Assembly: GCF_022809715.1 (NCBI RefSeq)
Contig: NZ_CP094459.1
Coordinates: 992,001 to 1,056,000 of the forward strand
From: Burkholderia pyrrocinia
Lineage (GTDB): Bacteria; Pseudomonadota; Gammaproteobacteria; Burkholderiales; Burkholderiaceae
DNA: 64,000 nucleotides
Reading direction: 5' to 3'
In this document: positions 8,255-16,541 of the stretch, one piece after another
How positions within the stretch are numbered: position 1 is the first letter of the stretch
How the letters are laid out: each line of letters begins with the position of its first letter
Notes under the pieces: model-generated
The model's database searches: none
Told to the model about the DNA's origin: nothing
What the model saw: only the letters and a program-made list of their open reading frames with translations
Position numbers and translations under genes: made by a program

Positions 8255-9382
8255 ATGTCCGATTCCCGCCTGTCCGATCCCGCCAGCGAACAACCGCTCG
8301 TCTTCGTCGACCTTGAAACCACCGGTGGCTCGTCCGCCGAGCATCGCATCACCGAAATCGGCGTGGTCGAAATCGGCCCGCTCGGCGTGTCGACGTGGAC
8401 GACGCTCGTCAATCCGGGCCAGTCGATTCCGCCGTTCATCCAGCAACTGACGGGCATTTCGGACGAGATGGTGCGCGACGCGCCGTCGTTCGCGTCGCTT
8501 GCGCCGGCGCTGTTCGAGCGGCTCGACGGCAAGCTGTTCGTTGCGCACAACGCGAGTTTCGACCGCGGTTTCCTGCGCGCCGAGTTCGAGCGTGCCGGCT
8601 TCGCGTTCAATCCCGATGTGCTGTGTACGGTGCGGCTGTCACGCGCGCTGTTCCCGCGCGAATCGCGGCACGGGCTCGACGCGTTGATCGAACGGCATGG
8701 TCTCGTTCCGGCTGCGCGCCACCGGGCGCTCGCGGATGCCGACCTGCTCTGGCAGTTCTGGCGTCAGCTGCACGACATCGTGCCGCTCGAGCGGCTGCGC
8801 GACCAGATCGCGCGTACGACGCGCCATTTCCGTCTGGCCGGCGATCTGACCGAAGCCTGGCTCGACACCGCGCCGGCCGGGTGTGGCGCATACGCTTTGT
8901 TCGGGGAGGGTGACGCAGCGCTGTATGTCGGTCGCAGCGTGCGCGTGCGGCAGCGGCTGCGTGCGCTGCTGACGGGCGAGCGGCGCTCGTCGAAGGAAAT
9001 GCGGCTCGCGCAGCAGGTGCGGCGTGTCGAATGGCACGAGACCGGTAATGAACTGGGCGCGATGCTGGCCGAAGCGCAATGGATCGCCCGGCTGCGTCCG
9101 TCGTACAACCGGCGCCCGGCGGCCGATACGGCTCGTGCGGGCGATGCGCCCTGGCCGTTCGACGGGGCCGTTGCGTTCGAGGCGAACGGCGAGCGCCGCC
9201 TGTTCCATGTGATCGACGGCTGGCGCTACCTCGGTTCGGCCGAATCGCTCGATGCGGCCGCGCGGCTCGTGGCCGACGCGGCGGACGGCACGTTCGAACC
9301 CTTTACTCATCGCCTGCTGCAGACGCATCTCGCGCGCGGGCTTCAACTGATCCCGCTTGCTGCGCTGACGCCCGCAGGTTGA
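8255..9382 (+). CDS. DnaQ-like 3'-5' exonuclease fused to a GIY-YIG nuclease domain
   Basis: A 375-residue two-domain nuclease. Residues ~14-180 form a DEDDh exonuclease: LVFVDLETTGG gives the first Asp/Glu pair, VAHNASFDRGFLRAEF the second Asp, and ARHRALADADLLWQFW the His/Asp end of the active site. Residues ~205-290 form a UvrC/Cho-like GIY-YIG module: GCGAYALF and ALYVGRSVRVRQRLRALL in place of the canonical GIY...YIG, then the EAQWIARLRPSYNRR end. The combination is known in proteobacteria as epsilon-like proteins linked to DNA repair; the substrate is undetermined. It stands alone, with no operon partner. Confidence 0.88.
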   Translation: MSDSRLSDPASEQPLVFVDLETTGGSSAEHRITEIGVVEIGPLGVSTWTTLVNPGQSIPPFIQQLTGISDEMVRDAPSFASLAPALFERLDGKLFVAHNASFDRGFLRAEFERAGFAFNPDVLCTVRLSRALFPRESRHGLDALIERHGLVPAARHRALADADLLWQFWRQLHDIVPLERLRDQIARTTRHFRLAGDLTEAWLDTAPAGCGAYALFGEGDAALYVGRSVRVRQRLRALLTGERRSSKEMRLAQQVRRVEWHETGNELGAMLAEAQWIARLRPSYNRRPAADTARAGDAPWPFDGAVAFEANGERRLFHVIDGWRYLGSAESLDAAARLVADAADGTFEPFTHRLLQTHLARGLQLIPLAALTPAG

Positions 9383-9424
9383 GCGCAGCGGCGCAATCCG
9401 CGCCTGCGGTGCCTGCCTGCCGCG

Positions 9425-10018
9425 TCAGCCGATCGCGCTTGCGCCGCCGGCCGAACAGACATGCGACAGCGCAGTGTCGAGCGCCCGCGTCTGCGTCGAG
9501 TCGTAGCGTGTGAGCGTCTTCCAGTTCGCGATGCTGCGAGCAAGCCGCGCCTGGCAATCGGGCGCATCGCGCAGCGGCGCGACTTGCGCGAGGCCCGCGA
9601 GCATTTTCTGCGTCAGCCGGTCGAGCGCCGGGCGCGTGCTGGTCGCGAGATCGGGCGGTGTGCCCTCGGGCGGCCGCGTCGCGCGCCAGGTCGCGAACAG
9701 TGCGTTCTGTATGTCCTTGCTCGCAGCGATCTGATCCTCGAAGAACGTCCGTGCGAACGCAGGATCGACGCCGGCCTCCACCGCGCGCTTCTCGACCGAC
9801 GTGAGCAGTGCCGCTTCGCGCGGCTGGTCCTCGATCGCCTTGTGATTCGCCCATTTCCATCGCGCGACCGGTTCGGCGAGCGCGAGGCGCTGTGACGCGA
9901 GCGCGACGACGTTGGTGAGGGCGGTGTCATCGCCGTCTGCGCTGGCGATGCGCGGCGACGAAAAGAGGGCGACGCCGAGCGCGGCGACAGCGACGCTGGC
10001 ACGAATGGCTTGCTTCAT
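9425..10018 (-). CDS. Secreted (periplasmic) chorismate mutase, AroQ-gamma class
   Basis: It is a 197-residue protein with a signal peptide (MKQAIRASVAVAALGVALFSSPRIASA) and an AroQ fold: TNVVALASQRLALAEPVARWKW, then K/D/E residues typical of the active site, and FFEDQIAASKDIQNALFATW. It resembles the exported chorismate mutases of Mycobacterium tuberculosis (Rv1885c) and Salmonella, which convert chorismate to prephenate outside the cytosol; their purpose is unclear. A cytosolic chorismate mutase is present in this window as part of pheA, so this one is not needed for phenylalanine synthesis as such. It has no aromatic-pathway neighbours. Confidence 0.85.
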   Translation of the reverse strand: MKQAIRASVAVAALGVALFSSPRIASADGDDTALTNVVALASQRLALAEPVARWKWANHKAIEDQPREAALLTSVEKRAVEAGVDPAFARTFFEDQIAASKDIQNALFATWRATRPPEGTPPDLATSTRPALDRLTQKMLAGLAQVAPLRDAPDCQARLARSIANWKTLTRYDSTQTRALDTALSHVCSAGGASAIG

Positions 10019-10241
10019 CGGAATGATCGGGAGAGCCGGGCGGGCCGGACGTGGAAAACCAGAAGAATAGACGAAGACAGTCGCGCGGCGTAGCGACGCG
10101 ACAGGAGAATCAGCAGGCGAACTGATCCGGCACCGTCAGGCTGTTGCAGCCCGGGCGCGACGCGAATTGCGCGCGATGCGCAGCGATGAACCGCACGATA
10201 GCGATGATCGACACGCGGCGGTTACAGAACCGAACAGGCGT

Positions 10242-10388
10242 TCACTTCGGCGAATACAGCTTGTGCTGCTCGTCGAAGAATGCCCGGACGTGCTCGGGCA
10301 ATTCGGCGAGGAATTCCACGCCGACGGGTTCCGGATCCGGGCTCATCACTTGCTCGGGCGGTGGCATGCGAGTTGGTCTTTCGTCCAT
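10242..10388 (-). CDS. Possible small protein of 48 residues
   Basis: An ATG at 10388 is preceded by GGAG with an 8-nt spacing and opens 48 codons, MDERPTRMPPPEQVMSPD through EFLAELPEHVRAFFDEQHK. The second half looks like an acidic amphipathic helix and uses Burkholderia-like codons. No family is recognised. After its TGA stop the same frame stays open for a further 43 codons to a second TGA at 10110-10112. It lies between the secreted chorismate mutase (same strand) and the divergent DUF2946 gene. Confidence 0.5.
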   Translation of the reverse strand: MDERPTRMPPPEQVMSPDPEPVGVEFLAELPEHVRAFFDEQHKLYSPK

Positions 10389-10517
10389 GGTTGTTTCTCC
10401 AGCAGGTTCGATGATTATCAACCTCGTGCTTGGATTTGTGCCAGAGACGAATCGTTAGATTTTGTCTCTGTTGTATTAACGGCACATGCGCTGCGATGCC
10501 GACTATTGCGTCCTGAG

Positions 10518-10549
10518 CGATCGGTAACGATCGGGCCGCTTGTTATACT
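10518..10549 (+). promoter_or_regulatory. Extended -10 promoter with overlapping inverted repeat, for DUF2946/TonB receptor
   Basis: TGTTATACT (10541-10549) is an extended -10 element 26 nt before the DUF2946 start. CGATCG-GTAA-CGATCG (10518-10533) covers the expected -35 position and is a candidate operator. A second inverted repeat CAGAGAC/GTCTCTG lies at 10442-10470. Confidence 0.55.
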
Positions 10550-10574
10550 TGCGCGCACTTTTTCCTGGACCGCG

Positions 10575-10964
10575 ATGAAACGAACGACGCGATGGATCGG
10601 CCTTGTATGGCTGGCGCTGGTACTGAACGTACTGTCGCCCGTCATCGGCTATGCGCGTCTTGCGTCGAGCGGCTCCGGCGAGCTCACGCTCGAGTTGTGC
10701 AGTGCAGCGGGCGCCCGCCAGGTCGTGCTCGCGCAGTCGGGCGACGACCGCGACACATCGTCGTTCGATCATGCCGGCGTGCCGCACTGCGTGTACTGCC
10801 CGGGCTTCGCGGCGAACGTCGCACTCGGCGCGAGCCTGCCCGCTATGCCGGGCTTCGTACGGACGTTCGCCTACCGCGCGGCCACCCCGGCCGTTCCCGA
10901 TTTCCCCCGCAAGGGCATTCGTCTCGCGCAGCCGCGCGCCCCGCCTGAAAACGCCCCGATCTGA
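10575..10964 (+). CDS. DUF2946 family protein
   Basis: This is a 129-residue exported or membrane-anchored protein. An N-terminal hydrophobic segment (WIGLVWLALVLNVLSPVIGYA) is followed by a short region with Cys at LELCSAAG and the DUF2946 hallmark HCVYC, a plausible metal-binding cluster. Genes of this family frequently precede TonB-dependent receptors for copper or iron complexes, and one follows here. Binding of a metal is inference from the Cys/His pattern. The ATG is that of the reading frame that begins right after the promoter. Confidence 0.8.
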   Translation: MKRTTRWIGLVWLALVLNVLSPVIGYARLASSGSGELTLELCSAAGARQVVLAQSGDDRDTSSFDHAGVPHCVYCPGFAANVALGASLPAMPGFVRTFAYRAATPAVPDFPRKGIRLAQPRAPPENAPI

Positions 10965-11091
10965 TTGATGTCGTTCGCGCGCCCCGGTGGCGCGCGTGCT
11001 GCCCGCGGCCGGGCCCGCGCGCCGCGCCGTTCGTGCGCGGCGTGTCCGCTCGTGTCCGGCGGCGTCCGATCACGTTTTCAGGAATTCACTC

Positions 11092-13452
11092 ATGTCGTCT
11101 ACCTTCGCCGCGCGGTCGTCGCGCGGTCGGCTCGCGCTCGCGTGCGCGGCCGCTTTCGCGTGGCCAGCCGCCCACGCGGCCTCGCCCGATGATGCACGCA
11201 ACGATCCGGCCCGCAGCGGTATCGATCGTTCTGCCGGTGCCGCGCCGGCCTCTGCAGTCGCAGCCGCGTCGGCTGCACCGGCCGGCGATACGCTGTCCGC
11301 CGTTAGCGTGACCGCGCAGCGGCAACCCGTCGATCCGGATACGCCGGCCGTCGTCGAGTCGATCACGCGCGAGCAGATCGATACGCATACCAACGTCACC
11401 ACCGAGGACGCGCTGAAATACGCACCGAACCTGATGGTTCGCAAGCGCTATATCGGCGACCGCAACAGCGTGTTCGCGGGCCGCGACTTCAACGAACTGC
11501 AGAGCGCACGCGGGCTCGTCTATGCCGACGGCGTGCTGCTGTCGAACCTGCTCGGCTCGAGCTACGCGTACCCGCCGCGCTGGTCGCTGATTCCGCCTGA
11601 CGACATCGCGCGCGTCGACGTGCTTTATGGCCCCTTTTCCGCGCTGTATCCCGGCAACTCGATCGGCTCGACCGTGCTGCTCACGACGCGCCGCCCGGAA
11701 AAACTAGAGGCGTCGCTGTCGACGCAGTTCTTTACGCAGCGCTACCACGACGGCTACGGGTTCGCGGACAGCTTCGGCGGCAATCACCAGACCGCGCGGG
11801 TCGCGAACCGCATCGGCCGGTTCTGGTTCGCGCTGTCGCTCGACCGGCTGGAGAACAACGGGCAGCCGATGCAGTACGCGAGCCCCAATCCGGCCTACAA
11901 CCCGAAGCTGGGCGCTGCCGTGCCCGTGACCGGCGCCGCGACCGACATCGGGCCCAACGGCAAGCCGCGGACGATCGTCGGCGCGCAGACGATCGAGCGG
12001 ACCGAGCAGCTCAACGAGACGGTCCGGATGGGCTATGCGTTCACCGACCACGTCGACGCGACGCTCACGCTCGGCCATTGGGAGAACCATTACCGGCAGC
12101 ACGGCGAGACCTTCCTGCGCGATGCGGCCGGCAATCCGGTCTACGGCGGCAACGTGTCGATCGGCGGCCGGAACATGACCATCGCGCCGAATGCGTTCGC
12201 GCCGCAGCGCGGCGACCAGGAGAACTGGCTGTATGCGCTCGGCCTGAACGGCCGGCTCGATTCCGGCTGGCGGCTGTCGGGCGTCGTGTCCGCGTACGAC
12301 GTGTCGCGCGACGTGCTGCGCGCGGCGTCGACCGTGCAGGGCGGCGCGGGCACGCTGTTCCAGGGCGACGGCACGGGCTGGCGCACGCTCGACCTGAAGG
12401 CCGAGGCGCCGGAAGTGAAGGGCCACGCGTTCACGTTCGGCTACCACTACGACAATTACTTCCTGCGCAACGTCACGTACAACACGGCCGATTGGCTGGC
12501 CGGGCCGACCACGTCGCTGTCGAGCGTCTATCGCGGCGATACGCGCACGCAGGCGCTGTTCGGGCAGGATGCGTGGCGCTTCGCGCCGGGCTGGCTCGCG
12601 ACGCTTGGGCTGCGCTACGAGCGCTGGGATGCGTACGGCGGCGCGCTCGGCAACGCGACCGGCACGCTCGGCTATGCGGACCGCGGCGCGAACGCGCTGT
12701 CGCCGAAAGTCGCGCTGCAATGGGACGCGACGGACGTCTGGCGTTTCCGGCTGTCGTTCGCGACCGGCACGCGATTCCCGACGGTCGGCGAGCTGTTCCA
12801 GGGCACGATCTCGAACAACGCGATCGTCAACAACAACCCGAACCTGCGGCTGGAAAAGGCGATCGACTGGGATTTCACGGCCGAACGCGACGTGGGCGTC
12901 GGCGTCGTGCGCGCCAGCGTGTTCCAGAGCGACCTGCGCGATTCGATCTACAGCCAGACCACCGTGTCGGGTGCGTCGACCGTCACCAACATCTCGAACG
13001 TCGACCGCGTGCGCGTGCGCGGCGTCGAGCTCGCGTTCGGCGGCGAGAACGTCGGGCTGAAGGGGCTCGCGATCGACGCGAACGTATCGGCGAGCAATGC
13101 GCAGATCCTCGCCGATGCCGCGAATCCCGCGTATGTCGGCTCGCGCTTTCCACGTATTCCGCGCATGCGCGCGAACCTGCTCGCGTCGTATCGCTTCGAC
13201 GAGCACTGGCTTGCGAGCGTCGGCGTGCGCTATTCGGGCCGCCAGTTCAACACGCTCGACAACAGCGACGTGAATCCGGACGTCTACGGCGGCACGAGCT
13301 CGTTCACGGTCGTCGACCTGAAGGCGCGCTACCGTTTCGACCGTCACTGGACCGCGTCGGTCGGCATCGACAACCTGACGGACCGCCGCTACTACGTGTT
13401 CCATCCGTATCCGGGCCGAACGTTCTATGGAGAACTGAAGTGGTCGCTGTGA
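11092..13452 (+). CDS. TonB-dependent outer-membrane receptor
   Basis: This is a 786-residue receptor for energy-dependent uptake of a metal complex or similar ligand. It has a signal peptide ending AWPAAHA, a TonB-box-like DTLSAVSVTA near residues 65-75, a plug domain (ESITREQIDTHTNVTTEDALKYAPN, then YGPFSALYPGNSIGSTVLLTTRRP) and a 22-strand-type barrel ending YYVFHPYPGRTFYGELKWSL. The start is the ATG behind CAGGAA; an upstream in-frame ATG gives a non-signal-like tail. DUF2946 lies 127 nt upstream and is probably co-transcribed, which points to copper or iron, but the substrate cannot be read from the sequence. Confidence 0.92.
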   Translation: MSSTFAARSSRGRLALACAAAFAWPAAHAASPDDARNDPARSGIDRSAGAAPASAVAAASAAPAGDTLSAVSVTAQRQPVDPDTPAVVESITREQIDTHTNVTTEDALKYAPNLMVRKRYIGDRNSVFAGRDFNELQSARGLVYADGVLLSNLLGSSYAYPPRWSLIPPDDIARVDVLYGPFSALYPGNSIGSTVLLTTRRPEKLEASLSTQFFTQRYHDGYGFADSFGGNHQTARVANRIGRFWFALSLDRLENNGQPMQYASPNPAYNPKLGAAVPVTGAATDIGPNGKPRTIVGAQTIERTEQLNETVRMGYAFTDHVDATLTLGHWENHYRQHGETFLRDAAGNPVYGGNVSIGGRNMTIAPNAFAPQRGDQENWLYALGLNGRLDSGWRLSGVVSAYDVSRDVLRAASTVQGGAGTLFQGDGTGWRTLDLKAEAPEVKGHAFTFGYHYDNYFLRNVTYNTADWLAGPTTSLSSVYRGDTRTQALFGQDAWRFAPGWLATLGLRYERWDAYGGALGNATGTLGYADRGANALSPKVALQWDATDVWRFRLSFATGTRFPTVGELFQGTISNNAIVNNNPNLRLEKAIDWDFTAERDVGVGVVRASVFQSDLRDSIYSQTTVSGASTVTNISNVDRVRVRGVELAFGGENVGLKGLAIDANVSASNAQILADAANPAYVGSRFPRIPRMRANLLASYRFDEHWLASVGVRYSGRQFNTLDNSDVNPDVYGGTSSFTVVDLKARYRFDRHWTASVGIDNLTDRRYYVFHPYPGRTFYGELKWSL

Positions 13453-13665
13453 AATCGTTCGCGGCCGGCGGTGCGCAGTGGTTCGCGGCGCTCGATGCGG
13501 GATGGAGAGGGGAAATGCCGCGCACCGTGTGGGTCGAGCGCGATGGCGCACGCGCAGCGCGCAGCGGATTGCTGGCGGCCGACGTGCCCGGCGGCTGGTC
13601 GCGGCGCGTGAAGCGCTGAACGAGCCGGTGGCGCGCGGCGAACGGACCGCGCGCCGGCCTGATGC

Positions 13666-13687
13666 GAAAACGCGCCCGAAGGCGCGT
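13666..13687 (-). terminator. Intrinsic terminator of the GlsB-type gene
   Basis: On the minus strand an ACGCGCC-TTCG-GGCGCGT stem (stable UUCG loop) is followed by TTTTCG, 12 nt past the stop codon. Confidence 0.8.
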
Positions 13688-13698
13688 GGAGAGAAGCG

Positions 13699-13953
13699 TC
13701 AGGCCGCTCGCTTGAATAGCCGGATCACGAACAGCAGGATCACCGCGCCGATGACCGCGACGATCACCGAGCCGATGAAGCCGCTGCCGATGCTGATGCC
13801 GAGGAGCCCGGCGAGCCAGCCGCCGATCACCGCGCCGACGATCCCGACGATGATGTCGACGATCAGCCCGAAGCCGCCGCCCTTGACGAGCACGCCGGCA
13901 AGCCAGCCGGCGATCGCGCCGATGATGAGCCACATAATCAAGCCATGAGTCAT
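13699..13953 (-). CDS. GlsB/YeaQ/YmgE family stress-response membrane protein
   Basis: A small 84-residue integral membrane protein of the transglycosylase-associated (PF04226) family. Three hydrophobic segments are visible: MTHGLIMWLIIGAIAGWLAG, FGLIVDIIVGIVGAVIGGWL, and FIGSVIVAVIGAVILLFVIRL, with the family glycine pattern. The start follows GGAGAGGACC; a longer frame upstream lacks a ribosome-binding site. Members are often induced by stress and have no established biochemical role. Confidence 0.93.
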   Translation of the reverse strand: MTHGLIMWLIIGAIAGWLAGVLVKGGGFGLIVDIIVGIVGAVIGGWLAGLLGISIGSGFIGSVIVAVIGAVILLFVIRLFKRAA

Positions 13954-14207
13954 GGTGGTCCTCTCCTTGTGTTGAGTCGAAATGACCGGACTTCGGCTGT
14001 CGCGCCGCAAGCTGGGTGAAGGCGGCATTGCGACCCGCCGCGCCGCCCACGCAATGTAACGCGATAGACGGGTCAGAATCGTTAAGTAATGTTATGCACC
14101 CTTATGCGGATTTTCCAGGGAATTCGTCTGCGTACGGTGCGGCTCGTGCGCGGACGATGCGTGGCGCAATGAATCCGTAAGAAATGGTCGTCGATAAAGT
14201 CCGTCAG

Positions 14208-14429
14208 TCAGGAACCATGCCCTTCGCGCGTCGACGCTTGCATGCCCGCATCGGGCAGTCCGTTGCCTGCGTCGACGATCAGCCGCGCGACGGTCGCGGT
14301 ATCGCCGATCGCCTCGATCGACAGCAGTGCGAAACGGGCGAGAAAGAGCGATGCGTCGGCTTCGCCGAGATGGGGCATCATGCGGAACAGGTCGGTATAG
14401 GGCGTGTCGCGTTCGGCGTCGGGCATCAT
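14208..14429 (-). CDS. DUF2783-like small protein
   Basis: This is a 73-residue protein. The segment YTDLFRMMPHLGEADASLFLARFALLSIEAIGDTATVARLI follows the DUF2783 pattern (hydrophobic helix, then the conserved IGD). DUF2783 genes normally sit directly behind a FAD-dependent aromatic hydroxylase gene; here the upstream frame is a C-terminal remnant of such an enzyme, ending 8 nt before this ATG. The start has AGGAGACCGC in front, with a second ATG right after it. Assignment rests on pattern and context, not on a search. Confidence 0.6.
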   Translation of the reverse strand: MMPDAERDTPYTDLFRMMPHLGEADASLFLARFALLSIEAIGDTATVARLIVDAGNGLPDAGMQASTREGHGS

Positions 14430-14437
14430 GCGGTCTC

Positions 14438-14904
14438 CTAAGGATCGGTCGATGCGTGCGGACGGAGCGCGCGTTCGAGCGCGGCGGCCGTGTCGTCGGT
14501 GCGAGCGTCTTGCCAGCGGTCGAGTACTTGTTCGTCAGTGCGCCCCAGGTTGACGGTGCCGTCGCGCGCACCGTACATGTCGAACAGCCGGCTGTCGTCG
14601 TCATGGCCGACACAGGCCGGTTGCCGCAGCGCCGCGTGCCGTGCGAGCGTGACGAGTGCGAACGGTATCCGCGCATTGTGCAGGCGTCGGTCGAGATCGG
14701 CCAGCGCCCGGATCGGACACGCCATCGAGCGTGAGCAGAACGCGGTGAAGCGCGGTGCGACGAGATCGGTCAGGTTGGTGCGCGGAGTGTGGTTGCCGTG
14801 TTGCGGGAGAGGGCAGAGCGGTCCGGCGATTTCAATCGCCGGAGCGCGACGCGGGAGATGCCGCGCAAGCGGACGTGGCGCGGGAGAGGGCGGGCGTACG
14901 ATTT
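14438..14904 (-). pseudogene. C-terminal remnant of a FAD-dependent aromatic monooxygenase (MhpA-like)
   Basis: The minus-strand frame reads IEIAGPLCPLPQHG, then TNLTDLVAPRFTAFC, and ends DMYGARDGTVNLGRTDEQVLDRWQD...ALERAL. This matches the thioredoxin-like tail of MhpA-type flavin monooxygenases (normally GPLxPxxP, LxDLLGxxF, YxARPGTxYLxRPDxHVxARWR). The FAD-binding and catalytic ~400 residues are missing. The frame emerges directly after the tRNA-Thr terminator with no start codon or ribosome-binding site of a full gene; an internal ATG at 14725 could start a 95-residue peptide. Key residues of the tail motif are changed, consistent with decay. Confidence 0.6.
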
Positions 14905-14920
14905 CGGCGCCGGAAAAGAG

Positions 14921-14955
14921 AAAAGGTCTGACAAGCGATGCTTGTCAGACCTTTA
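14921..14955. terminator. Terminator of tRNA-Thr
   Basis: A perfect long stem (AAGGTCTGACAAGC / GCTTGTCAGACCTT, GAT loop) has a T-run on the minus strand, 6 nt from the tRNA 3' end. Confidence 0.88.
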
Positions 14956-14960
14956 TGTCT

Positions 14961-15036
14961 TGGTGCCGGAGATAGGAGTCGAACCTACGACCTTCGCATT
15001 ACGAATGCGCTGCTCTACCAACTGAGCTACACCGGC
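14961..15036 (-). tRNA. tRNA-Thr (anticodon CGT)
   Basis: This is a 76-nt tRNA with encoded CCA. The anticodon loop is TTCGTAA (anticodon CGT). The body is very close to E. coli thrW. The acceptor stem GCCGGTG/CTCCGGC has one T-T mismatch at position 6-67. It has its own promoter and a strong terminator. Confidence 0.96.
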
Positions 15037-15050
15037 AGCAGAGAAATGAA

Positions 15051-15080
15051 ATTATATGGTCAAATCCGAGATCTTGGCAA
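15051..15080 (-). promoter_or_regulatory. Promoter of tRNA-Thr
   Basis: On the minus strand TTGCCA (15075-15080) and a perfect TATAAT (15051-15056) have an 18-nt spacer, 14 nt upstream of the tRNA. Confidence 0.75.
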
Positions 15081-15246
15081 TAGGTTTTGCGAACTTTTTT
15101 TCAGCTTGCTACTGCTGTTGCTTCGCGAAACCATCGATCCGGCGGACTTCCCGCTTTCACTTCACTGCGATGCGGCCGGTCAGGGCCACATCGCGAGGCG
15201 CGATTGTACTTGCGTCGCGCATCTCCGTCCAGTGCTGCAGTGCAAA

Positions 15247-16260
<1,014 letters not shown>

Positions 16261-16471
16261 GACAGACTCCGAAAGGCCAAAGAATCCTTGAATTGCCGCA
16301 ATTTTACCCGTCGCGCCTCGCGTGCCGCCGGCTTTTTTCGTCCGGTTACAAGGCCGGGCGGCCGGATCGGCCCGGTTTCCGGCGTTGGCGACGGGCGAGG
16401 TGCGCATCGCAGCGGCGGCAAATTGCGCGATCGGACCCCGCGATTCCGCCCGGTTCCAATCGCACTCGCGC

Positions 16472-16512
16472 AAAATAAAAAAGCCGGCGCCGCGTCACGC
16501 GGCACCGGCTTT
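16472..16512 (-). terminator. Intrinsic terminator after pepN
   Basis: On the minus strand a 14-bp GC-rich stem (AAGCCGG...CCGGCTT, one mismatch, 4-nt loop) is followed by TTTTTTATTTT. Confidence 0.9.
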
Positions 16513-16541
16513 ATCGCGCAGGCGCGATGCGGTCGCTTGCG

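Noticed and set aside
10400..10425. Fur box upstream of the DUF2946/TonB receptor unit
   Set aside because: Only one GATAAT-type hexamer matches; the full 19-bp box is absent.
13439..13619. A 59-codon GTG frame right after the TonB receptor
   Set aside because: GTG overlaps the receptor end and lacks a Shine-Dalgarno; the protein is unrecognised. Retained only as possible.
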